A stretch of DNA of 64,000 nucleotides, taken from the NCBI RefSeq assembly GCF_019774615.1, contig NZ_CP081496.1:5146001-5210000 (forward strand), read 5' to 3'. The notes beneath the pieces were generated by a model, which made no database searches, was not told the DNA's origin, and worked only from the letters and a program-made list of their open reading frames with translations. Source of the stretch: Streptomyces sp. BHT-5-2 (lineage in GTDB: Bacteria > Actinomycetota > Actinomycetes > Streptomycetales > Streptomycetaceae). Below are positions 25,592 through 34,192 of this stretch, piece by piece. Position 1 is the first letter of the stretch; every line of letters begins with the position of its first letter. Position numbers and translations under genes: made by a program.

Positions 25592-26529
25592 GCTCCCTGC
25601 TCACAAAGGCGATCACCGGCATCGGCTGCACAATCCTGACCCTGCCACTCCTCGCCGCCCTCACCATCGCCGCAGCACTCGGCGGACTCTCCCCAAACAC
25701 CAGCGCACCGACCTCCCCGAGCACACACGCCCTCAACGACATCCCATCCCGCATGCTCGCCCTCTACCAACGCGCCGCCCTCGCCTGCCCCGGCCTGTCC
25801 TGGACCGTCCTCGCCGCCATCGGCAAGACCGAGACCGACCACGCCCGCCACCCCACCATGGTCTCCACCGCAGGCGCCGTCGGACCGATGCAGTTCTTGC
25901 CGTCCACCTTCCAGGCCTACGCGCACCCCGTGCCCCCTGGAGGCCAGCAGCCACCAACACCCTGGGACCCGGTCGACGCGGTGTACGCCGCGGCCCGCCT
26001 GCTGTGCGCCAACGGCGCAAAGAACGGCAGCAACCTTCGGTCAGCAGTCTTCGCCTACAACCACTCTCATACCTACGTGGCCCAAGTGCTCACCACCGCC
26101 CGTACATACGCCACCGCCGCACCGGCCACAACCAACCCTGCTGCCAAGGCGATTGCCTTCGCCCGCGCCCAGCTCGGCACCCCCTACGTCTGGGGAGGAA
26201 ACGGCCCCTCCGACGGCGGCTTCGACTGCTCCGGCCTCACCCAAGCCGCTTACCGCGCCGCAGGCATCCACCTCCCACGCGTGGCACAGGCTCAGTACGA
26301 CGCCGACCCCCACCTCCCCAAGCCCACTCAACTGCTCTCAGGCGACTTGTTGTTCTACGGAACCGGCCCCCACCGCATCACCCACGTCGCGGTCTACACC
26401 GGCAACGGGCAGGCGATCGACGCACCTCACCCCGGCGCCGTCGTCCGCCAAGGCCCCGCACGCACCACCACTCCCGCCTTCCAAGGAGCAACCAGACCTG
26501 GCGCCCGGCCCAGAGGCGGGGCCTGGTGA
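25588..26529 (+). CDS. Bifunctional lytic transglycosylase / NlpC-P60 peptidase (VirB1-like)
   Basis: 313 residues from the GTG at 25588, which overlaps the previous stop. An N-terminal membrane anchor or signal (TGIGCTILTLPLLAALTIAA) precedes an SLT-like domain (GLSWTVLAAIGKTETDHARH, AVGPMQFLPSTF, FAYNHS) and then an NlpC/P60 domain with DCSGLTQAAYRAAG (catalytic Cys) and HITHVAVYTG-type His. It cuts peptidoglycan glycan strands and stem peptides, opening the wall for the mating apparatus. Fully intact in sequence, unlike the ATPase. Confidence 0.88.
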   Translation: MSSLLTKAITGIGCTILTLPLLAALTIAAALGGLSPNTSAPTSPSTHALNDIPSRMLALYQRAALACPGLSWTVLAAIGKTETDHARHPTMVSTAGAVGPMQFLPSTFQAYAHPVPPGGQQPPTPWDPVDAVYAAARLLCANGAKNGSNLRSAVFAYNHSHTYVAQVLTTARTYATAAPATTNPAAKAIAFARAQLGTPYVWGGNGPSDGGFDCSGLTQAAYRAAGIHLPRVAQAQYDADPHLPKPTQLLSGDLLFYGTGPHRITHVAVYTGNGQAIDAPHPGAVVRQGPARTTTPAFQGATRPGARPRGGAW

Positions 26530-27485
26530 AACAGATCGCCGCCCGCGAAGCAGTCCAACTCCTTCGCGCCATGACCCGAGTGCTGTGCATCGTCGGGTGC
26601 CTGGCGCTGGTCTTCACCACGGTCAACGTCACCCGCTTCGCCACCAGCCGCGACGTTCCCCTCCCCATCGCCGTCCTCCTCGACCCCATGATCGGCACCG
26701 CGCTCGCCGGCGTCCTCTACGTCGACGCACGTCTGGCCGCCTGGGGCATCACCCCACCCGCCTGGTCCACCACCCTCCGCTGGAGTGCCGGCTCCACCGC
26801 CGCCCTCATGAACACCTGGCAAAGCCTCTGGCCCGACGGACACATCGGCTGGCCCCACCACGCCGACCCCGCAGCCGTCCTCCTCCACCTCACCCCCGCC
26901 CTCCTCCTCATCACCCTCACCGAAACCATCGCCGCCTACCGCCGCACCATCACCCACCTCCTCGACCAGACCACCCCCACCGACCCCACCAACCAGACGA
27001 GCCCGACCGAACCGACCGAGGCGACCGATCGCACCGAACCGACCACCCCAGCACACCTCCCCACAGCCCCCGCCTCCCGATCGGCCACCGAGCGAGCCGA
27101 CCGGGAACCGACCACCGGTGCCACGCTGCCCGCCTGCTCCCCACCACAGAACGCATCCGGCCCCACCCCGACCCGTGGCCAGACCGATCGCCCCGGCGCG
27201 ACCGACCCGGCCCCCACCAGGCCCAACACGGCCGACGACGCACCCCGCATCCCACGCCCCGAACCCGACCGCCCGGCACCCGGGATCCGATCGGCAGAGG
27301 CCGACCTATGGCCGCACGCCCTTGCCCTCGCCCTCGACCTCGACCAGTGCGTCCGGGCTGCTACCGGCCGGCCCGCAAGCATCTGGCGACTCCGAAACGA
27401 GCTGCACCTCGGTCCCAAACGCGCCCGCCGCATCCATCACCAACTCCACAACCACAACAGCGACCGACCACCCCCGATCGAATGA
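26526..27485 (+). CDS. Membrane protein of the conjugation block with C-terminal DNA-binding-like end
   Basis: 319 residues from the GTG at 26526, overlapping the previous stop (GTGA). At least three hydrophobic segments: VLCIVGCLALVFTTVNV, IAVLLDPMIGTALAGVLYV and VLLHLTPALLLITLTETIAA. A long Pro/Thr-rich linker with repeated PTEPTEATDRTEP-like units follows, then a C-terminal helical domain LALDLDQCVRAATGRPASIW, RLRNELHLGPKRARRIHHQL that resembles a helix-turn-helix. The layout recalls DUF2637/SpdB-type spread proteins of actinomycete plasmids. Role inferred from context. Confidence 0.7.
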   Translation: MKQIAAREAVQLLRAMTRVLCIVGCLALVFTTVNVTRFATSRDVPLPIAVLLDPMIGTALAGVLYVDARLAAWGITPPAWSTTLRWSAGSTAALMNTWQSLWPDGHIGWPHHADPAAVLLHLTPALLLITLTETIAAYRRTITHLLDQTTPTDPTNQTSPTEPTEATDRTEPTTPAHLPTAPASRSATERADREPTTGATLPACSPPQNASGPTPTRGQTDRPGATDPAPTRPNTADDAPRIPRPEPDRPAPGIRSAEADLWPHALALALDLDQCVRAATGRPASIWRLRNELHLGPKRARRIHHQLHNHNSDRPPPIE

Positions 27486-27853
27486 ACCCGCTCCACCCGC
27501 TCCACCTCCTCCGACCGACCACACCGACCACCCGACCAACCTCACCCCAACCCCACCACCCGTGCACCGGCCCGGACCGGCCCACGACGCAACCCCCGTA
27601 TCCGCCCGGAAGCCACGACCCCACAGTGACCAGGAACAACCCCATGGAATGAGCCGCTTGACTTCCCGCCCGGGGCGAGCGTCCATGGTCGTGGCCGACG
27701 ACGGCGTACCGCGGTTGGGAAACCCGAACCCGCCTCGCTACGGCCACGTTCGCCCGGACAACCGCGATGCGCACGCGCCCGGCGAACACCGCGGCCCGCA
27801 CCCCGGCCGGGGACCTCAACCATCCGCATCACCACGGAAATGAGGGACCCCAT
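27486..27853. other. C-rich spacer, possibly holding one small gene
   Basis: About 370 bases between the membrane protein and the double-winged-helix relic. The first part is C-rich with no clear frame; the second part may encode the short protein at 27649-27843. AATGAGGGA precedes the next start. Confidence 0.4.
27649..27843 (+). CDS. Possible small basic protein
   Basis: 64 residues starting MEMSRLTSRPGRASMVVADD, then GVPRLGNPNPPRYGHVRPDN and an HPGRGPQP tail. It ends nine bases before the next gene's start region, and a weak AGGAA lies upstream. No family is recognised. Composition is partly that of non-coding C-rich DNA, so this may be spurious. Confidence 0.3.
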   Translation: MSRLTSRPGRASMVVADDGVPRLGNPNPPRYGHVRPDNRDAHAPGEHRGPHPGRGPQPSASPRK

Positions 27854-28814
27854 ATGTCCGACACCAACCTTGACGCCACAACCACGCGCAGCGACACGCC
27901 ACCGGAACCGCTGACGGGCCTGACCGGCGCAACTGCCACCGTCTACACCCAGCTGATGGGTATGACCGAACCGGCCACATTCGCCGAACTCGCCCACGCC
28001 GCAGGCATCGGCCACTCCACTGCCGGACGGGCTGTGTCCACACTGGAGAAGCGTGGCCTCGCCGCCCGCACCCCCGGCGGCCACGACGACCCCCGCCGCA
28101 TGCCCGACCTCTGGCACCCCACCATCCCCGCATCCGCCCCCGAGACCAAGGACGGGGCAGAGCCGGACGCCACCTCTGCACAGAACCAGCCGGAATCCAG
28201 CCCCGACAAGCCCACCGAACCCACCGTCAGCGCCGCCGAAGACGCGGGCACCTCTATCGGAGAGAACCTCTCCGACACCGTCACCACACCCGAAACGGAC
28301 AGCACACCCTGCGCCATCGAGCCCGAGCCCAACACCTCGCACAGTGATACGGCGGTCGACGCCGCATCACCCCCACGGAGGCACCCGAACCTGAGGGCAC
28401 AGCTCCCACCGCTGGGCCGGAAACCGGCACTCGTCCCTCCGATACACCGCAAGCCCCCCAGAACAGTGGCGGCGACGGCGACTCCGGCAACGAGACCAGC
28501 CCGCATGACGGGGACAGCACCAACGTCCCCGTACCGCAGGACGTCAGCACACTGCAGGCGGTACCGGCTGTGCCGGCACCGGTCGCCGGTGGGCGGCTCG
28601 CGCCAGGAGCGCTGCGGCAGATGGTCATCGACCACCTCCAGGCACACCCCGACGAGGCGTTCACCGCCACCCGCATCAGTCGGGCTATCGAGAAGTCCTC
28701 AGGCATCGCCAACGCCCTCATCAAACTCGCCGCCGCCGGAATCGCCGAGCAAGTCACCGACGGCCCCGCACCTTCCGGCTCACCCAGCCCAACCAATCGG
28801 ACCCCACACCGTAA
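27854..28814 (+). pseudogene. Double winged-helix regulator-like gene with two frameshifts
   Basis: From the ATG at 27854 (MSDTNLDATTTRSD) an N-terminal winged helix is intact (FAELAHAAGIGHSTAGRAVS, TLEKRGLAARTPGG). At about 28370 the coding frame shifts within ATCACCCCCACGG. The continuation contains a Pro/Thr/Glu-rich linker and a second winged helix (GALRQMVIDHLQAHPDEAFT, ATRISRAIEKSSGIANALIK, LAAAGIAEQVTD). At about 28760 it shifts again to read TFRLTQPNQSDPTP and TAA at 28812. Both breaks fit loss of one C. The ancestral protein was probably a MarR/IclR-like element regulator. Confidence 0.6.
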
Positions 28815-28911
28815 CCACCCACCACAACCAGACCGGGCGCCTCCACGATGCGGGAAGCGCCCGGCCTGTCATCGCTCCGGCAACGACGGCGCAACCGCGG
28901 GCCGCAGGAGC

Positions 28912-28947
28912 GCAGAGGCCACGCTGGATATCCAGCGTGGCCTCTGC
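28912..28947. terminator. 36-base perfect palindrome, bidirectional terminator
   Basis: GCAGAGGCCACGCTGGAT (28912-28929) is followed directly by its reverse complement (28930-28947). It separates the plus-strand conjugation block from the convergent minus-strand toxin-immunity operon and probably stops both. Confidence 0.8.
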
Positions 28948-28985
28948 CCCTCATGATCCGTTCCCGAAGCAAACGGAGTTCCCCG

Positions 28986-29450
28986 CTATTCCGGAGAGAA
29001 CCGCTGGATTGTCGGGTTATCGGCCAGTCCAGGAAAATTCACGGTCAGGAAAGCATGGATCCTCCGAAGGAAGTCGGTGAAAGCACCCGTAAGCTCTTCC
29101 TGCTTCACGGAGACCTGCCATTGATCCTTCGACGACGTAATTATGACGAGATCAGCCTCGCGCCGCAAGCGGATGACTTCGGCATTTTCCGTGAAGCCGA
29201 TCCCCGCATCTTCGCCGGACGAGAGGCGGCTCAGCGCATGACAAAGAGACAGAGCGAGGTCGACGAGGGTTACATGCCCCTCATTGGAGATGATCTCGAC
29301 ATCGTCCACCACGAGTTCGACACTAGCCCCGAAGAACTTGTAGCAGAGGTCCATCTCGCTGATGGTTACCGGATTGAGCTGGTATACCCTGTCCCAGGTA
29401 TCACGCCAGGGCGACCCGACATCCGGGACCTCAAAAGAGAACTTAATCAC
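28986..29450 (-). CDS. Probable immunity protein for the EndoU-type toxin
   Basis: 154 residues from a GTG at 29450 (start IKFSFEVPDVGSPWRDTWDR) with GAGGAA close upstream, 26 bases after the toxin stop on the same strand. Small, acidic and without signal peptide or membrane segment, as expected for a cytoplasmic antitoxin; no family is recognised. Contains VELVVDDVEIISNEGHVTLVDLALSLCHAL and a C-terminal helix FLRRIHAFLTVNFPGLADNP. Codon third positions are markedly AT-richer than in neighbouring genes, suggesting recent acquisition together with the toxin tip. The role rests on position and size. Confidence 0.65.
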   Translation of the reverse strand: MIKFSFEVPDVGSPWRDTWDRVYQLNPVTISEMDLCYKFFGASVELVVDDVEIISNEGHVTLVDLALSLCHALSRLSSGEDAGIGFTENAEVIRLRREADLVIITSSKDQWQVSVKQEELTGAFTDFLRRIHAFLTVNFPGLADNPTIQRFSPE

Positions 29451-29476
29451 GAATTCCTCAGCTCGCCATTTCTTCC

Positions 29477-32400
29477 TTAAACCGGAAATGCCGTCACGAC
29501 TTTACCGTCGTTTACAATGACACGAATACTCGTCAGCTCTCCACTTCCATTCGCTGGGCCCGCCTTCCCGACAGGAACACCGAAATCCCACTCGTACATC
29601 TGGCCGGGGCGCGGTCTACCAGTTTCAGGGTCCGGAGTGTTCGGCCTCGCCCTCCCTCGGTTAATAGCCTCCGCTATTCGCTTACGAACTATCTTTTCCT
29701 TTCCGATGAGAAGCCCTGCCTTAGGGTCTACGTTCACGCCTCCGGGCCGATGCCGATCCACAATGTGCTGCCAGTCGCCATCCTCAAGCGCCTTGACCCC
29801 GCACACGTTGTTGGAGTTGTGAACCAGGACAGCCGCTGCGCCCGCCCACACATAGTATGTGTGGGGACCTTCGACAGTGAGGTTGTAGACCTTGCTGACC
29901 GCAGTCCACGCACGGGTGTTGACGACCTCCCTCAGGTCACCGCGTGAGGTGCGGAGTCGGTCACCTGCCTTGAGGTCCTTTGCATCCAGCCAACGTCCTT
30001 GGTTGTCCACCCAGAACGGGTGCCCCTCAGTGGCATTGACAGTGCCCGTACTATCCCCGGCTTTGCCATCGGAGTCGATGGTGATCTCGACCAGGTGCTT
30101 CTGCCCCTCGCCGACGATCGTGTCGGTTACTGCCCATGCCCCGGTCGTACCGGTATCTGGATCGGTAGCCAGAACCCGCTGCCCGATCTGAATGTCCTTG
30201 ATCGGCTTGCGCGTTCCATCGGCCATCAACACCGGGGTCTCCGGAGTGAAGCTATTCTTCCGCGTACATGCCGAGAGTGCCTGCCGGAACTTTTCGAGGG
30301 CTTCCTTGCTCTTGCCGATCAGCTTCTTTGCCTTATCGGTCTCCTCGATGAACTTACTGAAGCCAGTGACGACGCGATAGACAGCCTTGGAGACTTCCGG
30401 GAACTTCTTGATGATCTGGGCAGCCTTGCCCCAAGGAAGAGCGCCGACAAGCGTCCAAATACAACTTTCGACGTTGCCTTCGGTGAAGCATTTCTCAATG
30501 TCGTCGAGGCCGAGCAGACCCTTGAGGATCTCGCCGCCATTTTCGCTCAGGAAGTCGCCGATCGACTTTTCGGCATCCTTTTGGAGTTTCTCATATTCCT
30601 CAGGGGAAATTCCGGCGTCCTCAAGCCCAACCTCGTCCTGCCAGGACAGTTCGGAACCGCCGCCCTTGCCGGCCTGCTCAACGGCTTCCGCCCGCCGCTT
30701 GCGCTCCTGTTCCCGCTCGTACTCCTCGGCCTTCTTTGCCGCCTCGTCCGCTTCCTTGGCGTACTGGTTGGCGTTCTTGGCGGCGGTCTCTGCGGACTTG
30801 GCGTGGGATTCGGCGGAGTCGGCCAGTTTGCCCGCGTCGGCCGCGTCCTTCTCCGCCTGGGCTGCCGCGCCCTGGGCGACGCTGGCCTCGTGCTCGGCCT
30901 GGTTGGCGGCGCTGTTGGCCGCGGCGGCGTGCTGGTCCGCCTCGGCGGCGGCCTTGCGGGCCCGGGCGGCTTCGGCTTCGGCCTCGTTGGCCGCCTTGCG
31001 CGCGGCTGCCGCGTCCGCGGCGGCCTGGTTGGCGGCCTGACGGGCGAGGGCCGCGTCGCCCTTGGCCTGTGCGTCGGCTTTATTGGCGGATGCCGCGGCG
31101 GCCCGTGCCTTGGCGCCGTCGGCGGCTGCTTCGGCTGCGGACTTCATGGCCGCGGCCGCGGAACGTGCGGCGTTGGCCGAGGACCTGGCGGCGTCGGCGG
31201 CGGCCTTGAAGGCCGGGGCGACCTGGTCGCCTGCCCGCTTGGCGGCGGCCTCGGCGGCCTCGGCGGCCTTGACCGCTTCGGCGGCCTTCGCCTCGGCCGA
31301 GGCGACCTGCTCCTCTCCGGTCTCCTGTGCGGCCTTGGCGACCTCGGCGGCGAAGTCGGCGTCGACGTCCTTGCCGGCGAAGGGGGCCGTCAGCTCGATG
31401 GCGGTGTTGGCCGGATCGGCGATCCCGGCGGCGGTGTTGCGGGCGGCTCCGGACGCCTGGACGGCGATGGTGGACTGGAGCCTGGCCATGGCCGCTTCGC
31501 GGGTCGCGCCCTCGGCTTCTTCCTTGGTGCGGCTGGCCGCTTGCAGGGCGTTGTTGGCGTGCTGAGCGGCCAATCCGGCGAGGCGGGATGCCTCATGGGC
31601 GGCGATGCCGGCACGGGCTTCCTGGGCGGTGGCCTCGGCTGCCTTGGTGTTGGCCTTCAGCGCCGCGGCGTGGGTTGCCTGGTACTCGGCTTCGGCCTTG
31701 TTCGCGGCGGCGTTGGCACGCGCGGCGGCAGCTTCGGCCTTGTTGGCGGCGGCGTTGGCGCGCGCAGCGTGCGCGCCGGCCTCGGCTGCCGCGGCCCGAG
31801 CACGGGCAGCCGCGCCCGCGGCCTCGGTGGCCGCGGAACGGGCGCGTACCGCGGCACCGCTGGCCGTGTCGGCGGCGCTGCGGGCCTGACCGGCCGCCGC
31901 ACCGGCGGCGTTGGCGTCCGCCCGTGCTGCCTGTGCAGCGGTATTGGCCTCGCCGGCGGCAGCGGTGCCGCGGCCTGAGGCGGCCGCCGCCTCGATGGCC
32001 TTGGCCCGGGCCTCCTTGGCCTGGTGGTTCTGTTCCGCCTTGAACGCCGCGTTGCGGGCGTTGCGCGCGTTGGTCTCCTCGCCGCGGGCCTTCTCGTCCG
32101 CCCTGGCGGCGATGCCTTCCTTCTCGGCGGCGCCGGCACGCGCCGAGGCCGCCGTGGCCGCGGCCGACTGGGCCTCGGCGCGGGCCGCGGCCGCCGTACG
32201 GGCCTCGGCCTCCGCACGTGCCCGTGCCGCGGCCGCCTTGTCCCGTTCGCGTTCGGCCCGGGCGCGGGCCTGGGCGGCCAGGTTGCGCTCGCGTTCGGCG
32301 ATCGCGCGCTGTTCGGCCGCTATCTTGGCCTGCCGCTGGGCTTCGAGGCGGGCCTGATGGGTCTTCTTGGCGTGCTCCCAGGCTTCCTGCTCGGCCTTCT

Positions 32401-33829
32401 CGGCGTCGATGCGGGCCTGCTTGCTCCGGGCGGCTGCATCGGCGGCGATCTTGGCCTGCTTCTCGGCGGCAGCGGCCATCTGCGCAGCTGCCTTGGCCTG
32501 CTCTTCGGCGTTGGCCCGCCACTTCCTGGCCTGCTGCTCGTGCGCCTGAGCCGCGTTCTTCGAGTTGAGCGCCGCTGCGTCGGCTGCGGTGGCGTCCACG
32601 GCGTGCTGGGCGGTCTCGGCGGCCTTGGCCGCCGCGTCGGCCGCGGCTTCGATGCCGTAGGCGACCTCGGCCCACTGGGTGCCGTGCGTCAGTCCGGTCT
32701 CCACCAGGATGTCGGCCTGCACCTTGGCCTGGAGAGCTGCGACCTTGGCGGCCCTTGCCGCCTCGATGGCGTCCTTGACCTGCCGGGCGACCTCGGCCTT
32801 CACATTGCCGTAGTCCGACAGGCGCTTGCCGGCCCGGTCGGCCGACAGCATCCGGTCAGCCTCACGGGCGGCCGCGGCCGCCTGCGTCATCGCGTTGGAA
32901 GCTGTTTTGAGCTCCCTGACGGCATCCCCGTGGACGGCGATCAGCTTGGTACGCGCCTCGGCCGCCCGGGCGGTCCGCTGCGCCAGATCCCGCAGCTTCT
33001 CCGCGGCCTCCTGGGCCTCCTTCAGCGCCTTCTCGTGCGCGGCCCGGTCCTCGGCGTCCTTCTGCGCGGCGATCTGGTAGCCCTTTTCCAGGAACTCCTC
33101 GATCGCCTTGTCACTGCCGGCGTCCAGCGCGGCCTGGGCGGCCTTTTGCACTTCTGGCCCGCCGACGCCGGCCAGCATCTGAACGCGCTTGCGGAGCTCG
33201 GCCGCGCGGTCCTTGGCGGTTTGTTGGTCCTTCTCATCCCGCTCTCGGGCGATCTTGGCGCCGAAGGCAAGGAAGTCGGCACGGTCCCTGGCCGTGGCCT
33301 TGGGCCCCAGAACGCGTTCGACCTCGGCGTTGAAGTGCGGGCCCCCCGTGCCGCGCATCGCCTCGATCTTCTTGCGGTTGCCGGCGTCGGTGTCGTCCTT
33401 CTTCTCCTGGGCCCGCTTGCGGGCTTCGGCCATGCCGTGTTCCAGGAACTCCCGGATCGCGTTCGGATCGCTGCTTTCCAGGGCCTTCTTGGCGGCCTCG
33501 CGGACTTCTTCGAACTCGTCGAACTCCGCGTAGGTCTCCACCATCTCCCGGTCCCAGTCCCGGCTCATCCGCTCCAACTTGGACGGCGGAGCAGCGGCTG
33601 GTGTGGAGTCCGTTTTCGGCAGCGACGCGGCTGCACGGTCCAGCGCGGACAGAGCCTGGGTGAACGAGCCCTGGCGGGCAGGCGGTCCAGCAGCCGGCGC
33701 GGCGGCAGCGGCCTGGGTCGAAAGACCACCCAGCATCGCCGCGACCACCGCCGTGGACACAGCCTTCGCCGCCACCTGGGCTACACGCCCACGTGACCGG
33801 CCGGGATCCGAACGGAATCTCCCTATCAA
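29477..33829 (-). CDS. Secreted polymorphic toxin: ALF repeats, coiled coil, Hint, EndoU-type nuclease tip
   Basis: 1450 residues from the TTG at 33829 (AAAGGGGG upstream). Signal peptide AAKAVSTAVVAAMLGGLSTQ at about residues 20-45. ALF short helical repeats follow (VREAAKKALESSDPNAIREF, EVQKAAQAALDAGSDKAIEE). Residues about 250-1060 are a very long Ala/Glu/Lys/Arg coiled coil. Residues about 1188-1338 are a Hint autoprocessing domain (CTRKNSFTPETPVLMADGTR start, NATEGHPFW, HTYYVWAGAAAVLVHN end). The last 112 residues resemble bacterial EndoU ribonucleases (QHIVDRH, about 1354-1360, and RVIVNDGKVVTAFPV). Hint is expected to release the RNA-cleaving tip. The immunity gene candidate is immediately downstream. 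Confidence 0.85.
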   Translation of the reverse strand: MIGRFRSDPGRSRGRVAQVAAKAVSTAVVAAMLGGLSTQAAAAAPAAGPPARQGSFTQALSALDRAAASLPKTDSTPAAAPPSKLERMSRDWDREMVETYAEFDEFEEVREAAKKALESSDPNAIREFLEHGMAEARKRAQEKKDDTDAGNRKKIEAMRGTGGPHFNAEVERVLGPKATARDRADFLAFGAKIARERDEKDQQTAKDRAAELRKRVQMLAGVGGPEVQKAAQAALDAGSDKAIEEFLEKGYQIAAQKDAEDRAAHEKALKEAQEAAEKLRDLAQRTARAAEARTKLIAVHGDAVRELKTASNAMTQAAAAAREADRMLSADRAGKRLSDYGNVKAEVARQVKDAIEAARAAKVAALQAKVQADILVETGLTHGTQWAEVAYGIEAAADAAAKAAETAQHAVDATAADAAALNSKNAAQAHEQQARKWRANAEEQAKAAAQMAAAAEKQAKIAADAAARSKQARIDAEKAEQEAWEHAKKTHQARLEAQRQAKIAAEQRAIAERERNLAAQARARAERERDKAAAARARAEAEARTAAAARAEAQSAAATAASARAGAAEKEGIAARADEKARGEETNARNARNAAFKAEQNHQAKEARAKAIEAAAASGRGTAAAGEANTAAQAARADANAAGAAAGQARSAADTASGAAVRARSAATEAAGAAARARAAAAEAGAHAARANAAANKAEAAAARANAAANKAEAEYQATHAAALKANTKAAEATAQEARAGIAAHEASRLAGLAAQHANNALQAASRTKEEAEGATREAAMARLQSTIAVQASGAARNTAAGIADPANTAIELTAPFAGKDVDADFAAEVAKAAQETGEEQVASAEAKAAEAVKAAEAAEAAAKRAGDQVAPAFKAAADAARSSANAARSAAAAMKSAAEAAADGAKARAAAASANKADAQAKGDAALARQAANQAAADAAAARKAANEAEAEAARARKAAAEADQHAAAANSAANQAEHEASVAQGAAAQAEKDAADAGKLADSAESHAKSAETAAKNANQYAKEADEAAKKAEEYEREQERKRRAEAVEQAGKGGGSELSWQDEVGLEDAGISPEEYEKLQKDAEKSIGDFLSENGGEILKGLLGLDDIEKCFTEGNVESCIWTLVGALPWGKAAQIIKKFPEVSKAVYRVVTGFSKFIEETDKAKKLIGKSKEALEKFRQALSACTRKNSFTPETPVLMADGTRKPIKDIQIGQRVLATDPDTGTTGAWAVTDTIVGEGQKHLVEITIDSDGKAGDSTGTVNATEGHPFWVDNQGRWLDAKDLKAGDRLRTSRGDLREVVNTRAWTAVSKVYNLTVEGPHTYYVWAGAAAVLVHNSNNVCGVKALEDGDWQHIVDRHRPGGVNVDPKAGLLIGKEKIVRKRIAEAINRGRARPNTPDPETGRPRPGQMYEWDFGVPVGKAGPANGSGELTSIRVIVNDGKVVTAFPV

Positions 33830-34192
33830 GGGAAATAACCCCCTTTAGTAAACGAAAAAATGCAAACAGCTCCCTTGCCCTGCATGTGCGTGCAGGGCAA
33901 GGGACGATGATGTTCGGCCGTGTGATGCAGCCGATCTTGCTGGCGATCTCTACCAGCACTCGGCTGCGATCAGGTCGACTGACGGGCTTGCGCCACGGCG
34001 ACAGGCTGACGTGCCGTCAATTCGACGGCGGCTCCAGGGATCCGAAGCTCAGGTTGTGAGCTGTGTCTTTGTCAGCTTGGTCGGCTACACCACTTCATGG
34101 GATGCGCCCCCAGGGACGAGTGACACCACAACAGAAGTGGTAAGAAGCCGCGAAGCGCTGCTCAGGTTCCACATGGAGGGACCGTGACGAGA
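33830..34192. other. Spacer between the ALF-repeat gene and the toxin
   Basis: 363 bases with no gene. It contains the terminator at 33872-33903. Any toxin promoter must lie in this spacer on the minus strand after that hairpin, where the T-rich stretch 33850-33870 is the only AT-rich part. Confidence 0.5.
33872..33903 (-). terminator. Terminator of the ALF-repeat gene
   Basis: 13-bp perfect stem CCCTTGCCCTGCA / TGCAGGGCAAGGG around TGTGCG. On the minus strand it is followed about 11 bases later by a run of six T. It lies downstream of the gene at 34193-35296 and upstream of the toxin start. Confidence 0.75.

Noticed and set aside
28848..29480. 210-codon plus-strand frame opposite the immunity candidate
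   Set aside because: The minus strand has a ribosome site, operon spacing to the toxin and more protein-like composition; the plus frame starts inside the terminator region.
29999..33796. Long Gly/Leu- and Arg-rich plus-strand frames across the toxin gene
   Set aside because: Complement of the alanine-rich coiled coil; composition is dictated by the toxin codons.
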